Both the position numbers and the translations under genes were made by a program. The notes under the pieces were generated by a model. The model saw nothing but the letters and a program-made list of their open reading frames with translations. It was not told the origin of the DNA and searched no databases. A stretch of DNA of 64,000 nt from Vibrio pelagius (lineage in GTDB: Bacteria; Pseudomonadota; Gammaproteobacteria; Enterobacterales; Vibrionaceae): assembly GCF_024347575.1 (NCBI RefSeq), contig NZ_AP025503.1, positions 1,364,001 to 1,428,000 on the forward strand, read 5' to 3'. This document shows positions 56,031 through 64,000 of this stretch, piece after piece (within the stretch, counting starts at the first letter, position 1; each line of letters begins with the position of its first letter).

Positions 56031-57767
56031 ATGTCACTTGTTGCCAACATGCGCCTCAATTGGGGCGCTTGTATGCCATGGCTTTCACGCTTAGCTTCTC
56101 TGAGCGTGGTGGTGGTTTTAGTGGGGCTAATGCCCGATATAGCTGGGATTGACCCAAGTCAGGCGATCTTGCGTGCGCGAGCAGGTGCTCAGCAGTTAAT
56201 GACGGCTGAAGCACTGCAAGCGATTCGTGCTGACTTGCAACTAGATCGTTCTGCCACAGAACGATTGTGGGACTGGCTGGTGTTGGCTGCGCAAGGTGAT
56301 TTGGGTGTCTCTTGGGTAGATGGTGCACCTGTTATACAGAGTGTTCAATCTACGGCGAAAACGTCACTGTTCTTGATGGCTTGTGCGCTGTCTATGACGT
56401 TAGTGTTCTGCCTTATCAGTGTCTTGTTCACCATTCATCGTTGGCAACAAAACAAGCTTGATAATCAACACAACAGCTTAAGCTCTGTGTTGGTGTCGCT
56501 CCCTGAGTATGTAATTGCGTCACTCCTTATTTTGGTATTCGCAATTTGGCTAGGTTGGTTTCCACCTTACGGTTGGACCAGCACCCAAAACCTCTGGTTA
56601 CCGACCCTAGCGCTCGCTTTACCTGCAAGCGGTCTATTTAGCCGACTATTGAATGACAGCTTGATTCGAGTTCTTGATGAACCTTGGGTTATCACTTGGC
56701 TTTCGGCTAACATCAGCAAATTCCAGATCTTGAGGTTTGCCTTGTGGCGAGCACTTAGCAACCTTATTCCACAACTGGCCATGATTGTGATTGGTTTGAC
56801 TGGTGGTGCGGTGGCAGTTGAGCAGATCTTTTCGATTCCTGGTATTGGTCGCTTAATTCTGGGCGCGGCTAAGTCGCAAGACCTTCCATTGCTTCAAGGT
56901 GGTCTATTGGTATTGCTCGCATTCTCGATTCTGATCAGCAGCGTTAGCATCATGATCCAGCGTGCTTTGCTCGGACACAGCGCGACCAGCGGTAAGTTGA
57001 TCAGCAGTCACAGCACGTTTCGTTTCACTCAGAGCCGCACAAAAAGAAATGCCAGCTTAACCATCTTCGTTCTGCTTATTGGTTGTGCCGGTTGGGCGCT
57101 GATCCGCGATCCTTACCTCATCCAATTTCCTCGATTAGCCTCCCCGAGTCTTGAAGCACCATTTGGCGCTGATGCGGTAGGTCGAGATTTACTTGCGAGA
57201 GTCGGAGGAGGGATGTTCTCGACCATGAAAATGGGAATACTCGCAACCTTCTTGAGCTTGGTTATTGGACTGTTGCTTGGATTTGTGACTCGTTACAGCC
57301 AAGGTCTTATTGAGATCACTAAGGCAGTACCTTATATCGTGGCAGGTCTCTTGGTGGCTGGTTTAACGGGGATGAACCCGAACAGTGCCCTGATTGCTAT
57401 CGTGTTAGTGTCTTGGGCACCGTTAGCGGCGCACTGTTCAAGCTTGGTTTTAGAAGCAAAGGCTCAGCCGTATACGCATTTGGCTCCTGTTTGGGGAACC
57501 AGTCGTCTACGTGTTTTGCGCTATTACTTGCTCCCTTATGTTCTGCCGCCACTGATAAGGCATGCATTGTTAAGACTGCCCGTTATTACGTTGAGTTTAA
57601 CGTCTTTGAGCTTTATCGGCTTGGGAGCGAAGCCACCAGAACCAGAATGGGGCTTACTGATTGCAGAGAACCTACCTTACATCGAGCGTTCTGCGATTGG
57701 TGTTATCGCGCCGATTGCTGGCCTTGTCATGCTCTCTGTTGCGATCAACTTGTTATTTGATGATTAG
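56031..57767 (+). CDS. Fused double permease (DppB-DppC type) of the ABC importer
   Basis: A 578-residue inner-membrane protein in which two permease subunits that are normally separate are joined. The first half (about 1-310) resembles DppB/NikB, with GLTGGAVAVEQIFSIPGIGRLI; the second (about 335-578) resembles DppC/NikC, starting EAPFGADAVGRDLLARV and containing the ATPase-contacting EAA-like loop AQPYTHLAPVWGTSRLRVLRYYLLP. The joint near residues 315-340 is basic and hydrophilic. The gene begins four bases after the binding-protein stop and closes the operon; a strong bidirectional terminator follows. With both ATPases and the binding protein it makes a complete importer. Confidence 0.9.
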   Translation: MSLVANMRLNWGACMPWLSRLASLSVVVVLVGLMPDIAGIDPSQAILRARAGAQQLMTAEALQAIRADLQLDRSATERLWDWLVLAAQGDLGVSWVDGAPVIQSVQSTAKTSLFLMACALSMTLVFCLISVLFTIHRWQQNKLDNQHNSLSSVLVSLPEYVIASLLILVFAIWLGWFPPYGWTSTQNLWLPTLALALPASGLFSRLLNDSLIRVLDEPWVITWLSANISKFQILRFALWRALSNLIPQLAMIVIGLTGGAVAVEQIFSIPGIGRLILGAAKSQDLPLLQGGLLVLLAFSILISSVSIMIQRALLGHSATSGKLISSHSTFRFTQSRTKRNASLTIFVLLIGCAGWALIRDPYLIQFPRLASPSLEAPFGADAVGRDLLARVGGGMFSTMKMGILATFLSLVIGLLLGFVTRYSQGLIEITKAVPYIVAGLLVAGLTGMNPNSALIAIVLVSWAPLAAHCSSLVLEAKAQPYTHLAPVWGTSRLRVLRYYLLPYVLPPLIRHALLRLPVITLSLTSLSFIGLGAKPPEPEWGLLIAENLPYIERSAIGVIAPIAGLVMLSVAINLLFDD

Positions 57768-57827
57768 TTTTTGATAGCGACTTATTCGATGACGATCTGC
57801 CAACGGTAAACGCGACACAATGACGAA

Positions 57828-57869
57828 AGAAAAGCCTCTTGATTCTGTATGACAAGAGGCTTTTCTATT
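57828..57869. terminator. Bidirectional terminator between the ABC operon and the secreted-protein gene
   Basis: Perfect 14-base-pair stem AGAAAAGCCTCTTG/CAAGAGGCTTTTCT with an 11-base loop. The A-rich and T-rich flanks let it work in both directions between two convergent genes. Confidence 0.9.
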
Positions 57870-57908
57870 TGTGACGTATTTTAGAATGAGAAACTTGGTA
57901 CTCGCTGT

Positions 57909-60143
57909 TTATTCTGCATTGACCAGTATTAGACCTTGGTATCCTCCAATTTGAACTTGGGTGACCGGATCTCCGAGTCTTCCTCTAGCATCTACAGGTC
58001 TCATCGGCTTACCCAACTGAATCGTAATCAAAGGTTCTGAAAAATAACTCATATTTCTTCCATGAAAGTTGGTTCGATACAGCACTAAACCTTTTTCAAA
58101 CTGACGTGCGAGAACCATCTCTTCTGGTCCGCCATTGACGACTTGATTCTCCGATTGGTAAGCGAAGTAAGTATGGGTAGGCATGACATGGGTCATACCA
58201 TTGGGTAAATCTTGATGAACTAACTCGGTCATCGCACTATCACCAACAATCGTGTAATCGGCAGCATAAGGCGTCGATGTTGATAGCATGAGTGGGATTG
58301 CATTGTGATTACTCGGGATCGCCCCTGAAGGCGCACCTATGTCCACCTTCAATAAAGAAGTAGGTTGGTAGGCAATGTTTTGAGCAATGCCACTGGTGTA
58401 GTAATTACCACTGGTGGTGTTATGACTCCCATACAGATAGCTGCTATTCCACTGATTAAAGTAGCTGCGATCCGTGTGATGATTGAGGTAGTAGATGGCA
58501 AGGGCAGAATACTGGTCTTGTTGCCAATTTTCTTGCGTATTCCCAAAATATTGAACTCGACCATATCGTGTCGTAGCTTGGAAAATGACGCTACTACCAG
58601 ACTGAGCTAACGCTGAGTTATCCCAGAATTTAGATATTCCCGCATAACCACTGAAGCCAGTAGTAGGGAAGAGATAATGCTCGCGTAGATACAGAGAGCC
58701 TGAATCGGCGAGATGAGATTGCCCGTTTCGACCATAAAGATTTGCCGTCCCGATATTCAAACCAACAAGTGTTTCGGGTTGATCGGCTGCAAGTCTGTTT
58801 AGGAACGACGAGAAATGGGTCTTGTATAGAGAGTCTGCTTCGTCAGAGCCCGCTATCGCTTGTAACTCGGTAATGTTACCTCCGGAATATACGAAGAATT
58901 GATTACTGCCCAATAGTTTATTAGTGTCATCGTTGTAAGCCCCATTTAAGCCTTGTTCTACCCAATTTGTCGCGTAGTAAGTCGACATAGCCTCTTGATA
59001 GTCGTTGTTAGCCAAATTTGTTAATGCCCAAGATGAGGATTGGTTCCACATGCGGCCGAAAGGGATAACCCGAGATTCCCAGCGAAAACGCGCAGTTGCA
59101 TTTTTGTTTGTACGAGCTTTGTATTCAGAGTTTGATAAATAGTTGTCGTTGTTGATGTCTGCTGATTGATCAAAGCCTCTGATCTTTCTCCATCTCTCGA
59201 TTGTTCGACCATCTGGCGTCGTTTCAGTTGCGTTGGTGAGTTTCACCGTTGGGAAAGAGTTTTTGAGTTTTATTTCTTTTAGACGCGGTCTGTGCTCTGG
59301 TTCGTTCCATCGAATGCGCACCACATACAGTCGGCCACCATCACGAAGATATTCAGAACCAAAATATTGCCCTCCGCCATAACTGGCACCGCTGCCATCG
59401 TGCGTCGTTGCGCGCTTCCAATCATCCGGCATGTTCCAAATCACAGCTTGGTTTTTGGTCATGTTCAGGGTCTTATCTTTCTTGATCGAAATGGTTTGCC
59501 ATTGGCTAGCTTGACCGTGCTGGTCGATAGCATTTGGATACTCAATGGAGAAGCTTCCGCCGGTCGCAAATTGAGAAAATTTCAGCGTTAAGCGATCAAA
59601 TGGCTCGGAGTGATAAATGTAAAGAGCACCGTTGTTTGCAGTGTGCTCAAAGACATCGGCATCCCAAGGCGGTTGTTGGTATAACCAAAACCCTGCGTGT
59701 GATTGATCGACAGTGTATCCAACAATCATAGGCTTTCGGTTGAGGATGGTGTTTTCACCGTGCGTAGAATCTACCTCCGCAATCACGGTGTCTTCAGAAA
59801 AGTGTAGGAAGAAGTCCTCATAGTTTAGGTCGTTGGCTTCAGCGTAGTGTCTAAGTTCGTTTTCTACCCAACTTGAGTTGATCTCTAGTTTCTGGTTGTA
59901 CATGTAACCCAACGTATTGCTGCGAGCGTTGTCAGAGGGCTCACCATAAGAGCCGAAAACAATATCACTATTGCTCAGCTCCCAATCAATGAGCTCTTGG
60001 GCTGTCAGATCAACACCATTGTGATTGGTTGTAGATTCGTGTTGGCCTGGAAGGATAAAAGCGGTGCCAGCAGAGGGAAATTCAGTTGAAACCGCACTGA
60101 GTGAAATCGCCATCAAAGTGGCTGCCAAAATAGTTTTAGTCAT
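57909..60143 (-). CDS. Large secreted protein of unknown function with EF-hand loop
   Basis: A 744-residue exported protein with a signal peptide (MTKTILAATLMAISLSAVS). I do not recognise the family with confidence. The N-terminal part (SDIVFGSYGE, then YMYNQKLEINSSWV and NYEDFFLHFSED) and the C-terminal part (ARQFEKGLVLYRTNFHG, ending in GYQGLILV) resemble bacterial putative glycoside hydrolases with a TIM barrel and a beta-rich tail. In the middle, DINNDNYLSNSE (residues 329-340) is a perfect 12-residue EF-hand or dockerin-like calcium loop. A polysaccharide-active enzyme is a reasonable guess. The ATG at 60143 has GGAAG upstream; a GTG two codons earlier is less likely. It is a single gene on the minus strand. 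Confidence 0.7.
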   Translation of the reverse strand: MTKTILAATLMAISLSAVSTEFPSAGTAFILPGQHESTTNHNGVDLTAQELIDWELSNSDIVFGSYGEPSDNARSNTLGYMYNQKLEINSSWVENELRHYAEANDLNYEDFFLHFSEDTVIAEVDSTHGENTILNRKPMIVGYTVDQSHAGFWLYQQPPWDADVFEHTANNGALYIYHSEPFDRLTLKFSQFATGGSFSIEYPNAIDQHGQASQWQTISIKKDKTLNMTKNQAVIWNMPDDWKRATTHDGSGASYGGGQYFGSEYLRDGGRLYVVRIRWNEPEHRPRLKEIKLKNSFPTVKLTNATETTPDGRTIERWRKIRGFDQSADINNDNYLSNSEYKARTNKNATARFRWESRVIPFGRMWNQSSSWALTNLANNDYQEAMSTYYATNWVEQGLNGAYNDDTNKLLGSNQFFVYSGGNITELQAIAGSDEADSLYKTHFSSFLNRLAADQPETLVGLNIGTANLYGRNGQSHLADSGSLYLREHYLFPTTGFSGYAGISKFWDNSALAQSGSSVIFQATTRYGRVQYFGNTQENWQQDQYSALAIYYLNHHTDRSYFNQWNSSYLYGSHNTTSGNYYTSGIAQNIAYQPTSLLKVDIGAPSGAIPSNHNAIPLMLSTSTPYAADYTIVGDSAMTELVHQDLPNGMTHVMPTHTYFAYQSENQVVNGGPEEMVLARQFEKGLVLYRTNFHGRNMSYFSEPLITIQLGKPMRPVDARGRLGDPVTQVQIGGYQGLILVNAE

Positions 60144-60493
60144 TCCCACACTTCCAAATCCAAAAATTACAGCAAAAAGCGATACGTCAAATTGACAATC
60201 AAATTAGGAAAAGTATTGGTGATTGAATCTGTGGGATCAAGGTAAAGCCAAGTACGAAAAGGTATGCAATCAGTTTAAATTTAAGTAAATCAGGTATCTA
60301 GAGTGGTGATTTTTTGGTGTTTTCTGTAGTTCTTATCGTCAATATTGGAGGGTAGTATCGGTTATGGATTCTCAATTTGAGAATTTTGTCGAGGTTGAAA
60401 TCGCCCTAAAAATGAATGTCACTGTCGTAAGTGGTCATAACAAGGTGCGTTAACCTAACTGACGTTATGACCACGAAGATAAAAAATGCAGTG
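60144..60493. other. Intergenic region between the secreted-protein gene and msrA
   Basis: About 350 bp with the promoter region of the secreted-protein gene at the left and a long inverted repeat (60431-60474) near the msrA stop codon. No reading frame in it looks real. Confidence 0.5.
60431..60474. repeat. Long perfect inverted repeat after msrA
   Basis: GTGGTCATAAC and GTTATGACCAC, an 11-base-pair perfect stem with a 22-base loop. No T run follows on the msrA strand, so a classical terminator is not supported; it may be an mRNA-end stabiliser or a small mobile-repeat remnant. Confidence 0.55.
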
Positions 60494-60976
60494 TTATTTC
60501 GCTTTGTATTTATGCAGTAGATCCCAAGGGATATGACACAAGTGGTGATTCTCTGGATGAAGTGACAAATGGTGCTGGTGGATATCGTCACTTGGAACAA
60601 AGTTTGTCAAAGGCAAAACCTCTAGAGCAATTCGATCGGCATCGTCTCGAGCTGTAATGATTTGCTTGGCTTGCTCAACATGGTTCGGCTGTTCACTATA
60701 AATACCAGTTCGATACTTCTCGCCAATGTCATTTCCCTGCTTGTTCACACTGTATGGATCGATAATCTCGAAAAGGTGATGTATTAGCGTTTCTAAAGCG
60801 ACCTTTGTCGGATCGAAAGTCACTTCTACACATTCGGCGTAACCATCGTAATCGCCTTGAGTTGTCGTATTTGTACCATTAGCACGCCCAGCCTTGGTAT
60901 CAATAACTCCGGGTACGTATTTAATAAACTCTTGGACTCCCCATAGGCAGCCACCAGCCAGGTAGATTTTTTCCAT
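60494..60976 (-). CDS. msrA: Peptide methionine sulfoxide reductase MsrA
   Basis: Reduces the S form of methionine sulfoxide in proteins and so repairs oxidative damage. The 160-residue protein carries the catalytic cysteine in GGCLWGVQE (Cys10; the usual motif is GCFWG), and the family segments FDPTKVALETLIHHLFEIIDP and QGNDIGEKYRTGIY. It is shorter than the roughly 210-residue E. coli enzyme because it lacks the N-terminal extension, as many bacterial MsrA do. A late cysteine (HHLCHIPW) may serve in recycling. It stands alone on the minus strand. Confidence 0.85.
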   Translation of the reverse strand: MEKIYLAGGCLWGVQEFIKYVPGVIDTKAGRANGTNTTTQGDYDGYAECVEVTFDPTKVALETLIHHLFEIIDPYSVNKQGNDIGEKYRTGIYSEQPNHVEQAKQIITARDDADRIALEVLPLTNFVPSDDIHQHHLSLHPENHHLCHIPWDLLHKYKAK

Positions 60977-61077
60977 TACACTTTGCTCATATAACTAAAC
61001 CAGGACCATGTTAATGGGTCATAGTTGTTGAATCCAGTCAGCAGGTGAGGGAGACCTCACTTGGTAGCATGAATTAA

Positions 61078-61953
61078 CTATTGCCACATCACCAAAATAG
61101 CGGCAATCGCGATAAAGAATAGGGCAAGCATATCTTTGTGCTTAACCGGCTCTTTAAGCCAGAATATCGAAATCAACATGGTGAAAAACACTTCTATTTG
61201 CCCGAGTGTTTTTACATAAGGCACTGCCTGCAGCGACATTGCGCTAAACCAGCCAAGTGAACCCACAAAGCTCGCAATACTGGTCATGATCACCAATTTC
61301 GGCTTGGTGAACATGAGTCTTAATGTGTCGTGGTCTTTTAAAAGCAAATACGTTAATAGCAGTAGGGTTTGCGTCAGAATGACAATGAATAAAACCCACG
61401 CTGCACTGTGTGGAAATGGCAAGTTAAGGCTCAAGCTCGCCTCACGGACCCATAGCGATGTCAGAGCAAAAGCGGTACTACAAGCTAGACCGATTGAAGC
61501 GGTTTTTAGAGAGACACTGCGAACACCATTGGCACAACTAAGCAGAAATACCGCGACCATACCAAAAGCGACGCCAATCCAACCGAGTAGTGTTAATGAA
61601 GTGCCAAAAAATAGTATCCCCAATATTGCTGAAACGGGGGCTTCGCTCTTCGCCAGTCCAGCACCAATCGCAAAGTTACGTTGCTTAAACAACACCACCA
61701 TTAAACCTGTGGCGACGATCTGCATAATAGAAGCGCCAGCCAAAAAGAAGTAAGAGTGCCCAGTAAACGTTGGCATTGGAGCATCTTGGTATTGGTACAG
61801 GCAGACCAAATAGAGTAGGGCGAGTGGGCTTGCCCAAAGAAAACGCGCAAGTGTTACGCCTGAAACGTTCAAGGTTTGACTTAAGCGGCTTTGAAAAGCA
61901 TTTCTCCATGCTTGGCTCGAAGCCGCAAGCACAGTGAACAGGATCCATTCCAT
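61078..61953 (-). CDS. EamA-family (DMT superfamily) transporter
   Basis: A 291-residue inner-membrane protein with about ten transmembrane segments arranged as two EamA halves. The second half ends in the recognisable LGQIEVFFTMLISIFWLKEPVKHKDMLALFFIAIAAILVM. Members export or import small metabolites such as amino acids; nothing here tells which one. The ATG at 61953 has an AAGGA ribosome binding site. It lies 74 bp beyond the stop of the carboxypeptidase gene on the same strand and could be co-transcribed with it. Confidence 0.87.
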   Translation of the reverse strand: MEWILFTVLAASSQAWRNAFQSRLSQTLNVSGVTLARFLWASPLALLYLVCLYQYQDAPMPTFTGHSYFFLAGASIMQIVATGLMVVLFKQRNFAIGAGLAKSEAPVSAILGILFFGTSLTLLGWIGVAFGMVAVFLLSCANGVRSVSLKTASIGLACSTAFALTSLWVREASLSLNLPFPHSAAWVLFIVILTQTLLLLTYLLLKDHDTLRLMFTKPKLVIMTSIASFVGSLGWFSAMSLQAVPYVKTLGQIEVFFTMLISIFWLKEPVKHKDMLALFFIAIAAILVMWQ

Positions 61954-62027
61954 GGTTATCGTTCCTTGGGAAAGGGAAAAGGAGCAGCGTGGGATTCACG
62001 CTGCTTGGTACTGTTTTGAATACAGTC

Positions 62028-63500
62028 TTATAGGTAGCGAGCTTTCAAGTGCTCTTGGAAGAACTTGGCGTTCAGCGTTTCACCTGTCGCGCCTTTCACT
62101 AACTCATCCGTTGTGAGTAGGCTTCCTTTGCTCCAGATGTTGTTCTCCAACCAGCTAAAGATCGGCGTAAGATCACCAGATTGAATTACTTGGTCAACAT
62201 CGACCGTTTGCTTCATCGCTGTAATAAACTGCGCTGCATACATTGCACCTAATGTGTAACTTGGGAAATAGCCAAATGCGCCGTCAGTCCAGTGAATGTC
62301 TTGCATACAACCGTTAGTGAAATTCCCTCGAGTGCTAAGCCCTAGGTAATCTTGCATCTTTTGATTCCATAGCTCAGGTACGTCGGTATGCTTGATGTTG
62401 CCGTTGATCAGGTCGCGTTCAATCTCATAGCGCAGGATAACGTGCGCTGGGTAGGTGAGTTCGTCGGCATCAACACGGATAAAGTCTTTCTTAACGCGGG
62501 TGTAGATCTTCTTGAAGTTCTCTTGTTCGAATTCTGGACCGTTGAAGTGGTTACCTGCCATATGAGCCAAATGTGCAATGAAAGCGTCGCTGCGGCCAAT
62601 TTGCATTTCGAAGAACAGAGATTGAGACTCATGAATACCCATTGAGCGAGCTTCGCCTGCTGGTGTGCCCGCTAGTGCTTTTGGTAAACCTTGTTCGTAG
62701 CGTGCGTGGCCAGTTTCATGAACAATGCCCATTAGCGATTGTACAAACTCTGACTCATCGTAACGTGTGGTAATACGGACATCTGAAGGTACACCACCAC
62801 AGAATGGGTGAACACTTTCATCCAGTCGGCCATGTTCAAAGTCGAACTTGAGTAGTTTCATGACTTCAAGGCCAAGTGCTTTTTGCTTGTCTGTTGGGTA
62901 GTGACCTGCAGGAGCAATCAGCTGTTCGGTCGATTGCTTTTCGATAACTTGATCGATCAAACTAGGAAGCCAAGTTTTTACATCGCTGAAAAGAGCATCA
63001 AGTGAGGCTGAACTCGTTCCTGGTTCGTAGATATCCAGCATTGCATCATAAGGTGTTAAGCCTGCAGCATCGGCTCTGATTTGTGCTTCTTCACGAGAAA
63101 GCTCGACAACTTCACGCCAGTTCTTTTCGAAACCAACCCAGTCGTTTTCACCACGTTGTGTTCGCCAAGCATGTTCACACTTCGAACCAGCTAAAGACTT
63201 TGCTTGCACTAGCTTTTCAGGAAGAAGGTTTGCTTGTTGCCATTGTCTTTTAATCTCACGCAGCGACGATTTTTGTTCTGTATTTAAGTTTTCATTCTCA
63301 GCATCCGCGATCCAATCAGCCAGTTGAGGTTGCGTCATAAGACCGTGAATATGAACGGACAACTCTGCCATTGCTTCACTACGAGCTTGATTACCACCTG
63401 CAGGCATCATAGATGCGGCGTCCCAGCCACAAATTGCAGATAAATGTTGGAAGCGTGAACATTTTTGAGAATGTTCAACCAGTTTTTTGAATGCGCTCAT
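62028..63500 (-). CDS. Thermostable-type metallocarboxypeptidase, M32 family
   Basis: A 490-residue cytoplasmic zinc carboxypeptidase of the Taq/Pfu family (M32) that removes C-terminal residues from peptides. The zinc-binding HEXXH motif is HETGH within GIVHETGHARYEQGLP, followed by the family segment MGIHESQSLFFE, whose glutamate completes the site. Length is normal. The ATG at 63500 has AGGGA at suitable spacing; another ATG one codon upstream is too near. Family members are broad-specificity enzymes thought to act in peptide turnover. Confidence 0.93.
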   Translation of the reverse strand: MSAFKKLVEHSQKCSRFQHLSAICGWDAASMMPAGGNQARSEAMAELSVHIHGLMTQPQLADWIADAENENLNTEQKSSLREIKRQWQQANLLPEKLVQAKSLAGSKCEHAWRTQRGENDWVGFEKNWREVVELSREEAQIRADAAGLTPYDAMLDIYEPGTSSASLDALFSDVKTWLPSLIDQVIEKQSTEQLIAPAGHYPTDKQKALGLEVMKLLKFDFEHGRLDESVHPFCGGVPSDVRITTRYDESEFVQSLMGIVHETGHARYEQGLPKALAGTPAGEARSMGIHESQSLFFEMQIGRSDAFIAHLAHMAGNHFNGPEFEQENFKKIYTRVKKDFIRVDADELTYPAHVILRYEIERDLINGNIKHTDVPELWNQKMQDYLGLSTRGNFTNGCMQDIHWTDGAFGYFPSYTLGAMYAAQFITAMKQTVDVDQVIQSGDLTPIFSWLENNIWSKGSLLTTDELVKGATGETLNAKFFQEHLKARYL

Positions 63501-63777
63501 CATAATTCCCTGAGAATAAAAGAATGAGTTTAGCAACCAATGGCATAGCGACCAATAGGTTTGTTCTACAAAGCGACCTCGGTTGTAAATAATTTGTAAA
63601 CCATAGAATAAGAATCAAGCTTAGTGGTCTATAAAAGAAGTCGGTGGGAGTAATACAAAGCTTAACAAACGAGGATGAATTGAGTTAATCTGCAGCATAT
63701 TAATTGTGCTTGCCTCTGTGTTGTTCATTTTAGATATCAGTAGGCAAACTAAGCGTTTATTTTGCAAGGATGCGGTT

Positions 63778-64000
63778 ATGATACTGAACTTTGAAGCCTT
63801 TGTTGTGGCGATCACCATTTTGACTTTGACCCCTGGGCTGGACACAGCTGTGGTGATTCGCAACACCACCCGTTCTGGAGTGAGAGATGGTGCGGTAACA
63901 AGTTTTGGCGTTTGTTTAGGTTTGTTTGTACATGCGACTTTCTCTGCGATCGGTATTTCCGCGATTCTTCTGCAATCAGCGGAACTATTCCAAACGGTAA
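63778..64000 (+). CDS. LysE/RhtB-family amino-acid exporter (5' part, cut by window edge)
   Basis: The first 74 codons of a membrane exporter are present before the window ends. They begin MILNFEAFVVAITILTLTPGLDTAVVIRNT and continue with RSGVRDGAVTSFGVCLGLFVHA, the first two or three helices of the LysE/RhtB fold with its conserved TPGxD motif. AAGGA lies seven or eight bases before the ATG. The family exports amino acids such as lysine, threonine or homoserine; the substrate cannot be given from this fragment. Truncation is due to the window boundary. Confidence 0.88.
   Translation, partial: MILNFEAFVVAITILTLTPGLDTAVVIRNTTRSGVRDGAVTSFGVCLGLFVHATFSAIGISAILLQSAELFQTV

Overview
The window looks like part of a Vibrio genome, probably a Splendidus- or Harveyi-like species. 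The gene content, the protein similarity to known Vibrio families and a Vibrionaceae-type intergenic repeat all point that way. The thrS-infC-rpmI-rplT cluster lies on the second chromosome in V. cholerae, so this stretch is probably from chromosome II; that placement is an inference.

Layout. 1-5.6 kb: a histidine-utilisation operon on the minus strand (hutI-hutG-hutU-hutH, hutH cut by the window edge) behind its repressor gene hutC, with two HutC-type operators. 5.7-7.8 kb: a Spo0M-family gene, a 162-bp inverted-repeat element and a DUF3187 outer-membrane protein. 8-11.3 kb: thrS-infC(AUU start)-rpmI-rplT. 11.4-15.3 kb: a YqfB-type ASCH protein, a leucine-rich-repeat/protein-kinase fusion, and an aldehyde dehydrogenase-tetR operon with a perfect palindromic operator. 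15.6-18.4 kb: speA-speB, the arginine-to-agmatine-to-putrescine pathway.

18.95-48.54 kb is one uninterrupted gene for a 9,862-residue secreted adhesin. It has a LapA-type N-terminal retention module with a TAAG LapG cleavage site, 24 tandem units of about 274 residues (T1SS-143 type), a non-repetitive distal region, and C-terminal RTX repeats with a type I secretion signal. The central 14.7 kb is a higher-order repeat: six A-B-C triplets, four of them separated by exactly 2,457 bp. No lapBCE, lapD or lapG genes lie in the window, so secretion and release must be provided from elsewhere.

48.9-64 kb: a beta-hydroxyacid dehydrogenase, a DUF2157 membrane protein, a candidate Fur-controlled small RNA (Fur box over a good sigma70 promoter, terminator about 110 nt downstream), a MATE exporter, a four-gene peptide/nickel-type ABC importer with a fused double permease, a large secreted protein of unknown function with an EF-hand loop, msrA, an EamA transporter, an M32 carboxypeptidase and the start of a LysE-family exporter.

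Most standout features are the internal architecture of the giant adhesin, the Fur-box small-RNA candidate and the LRR-kinase fusion.
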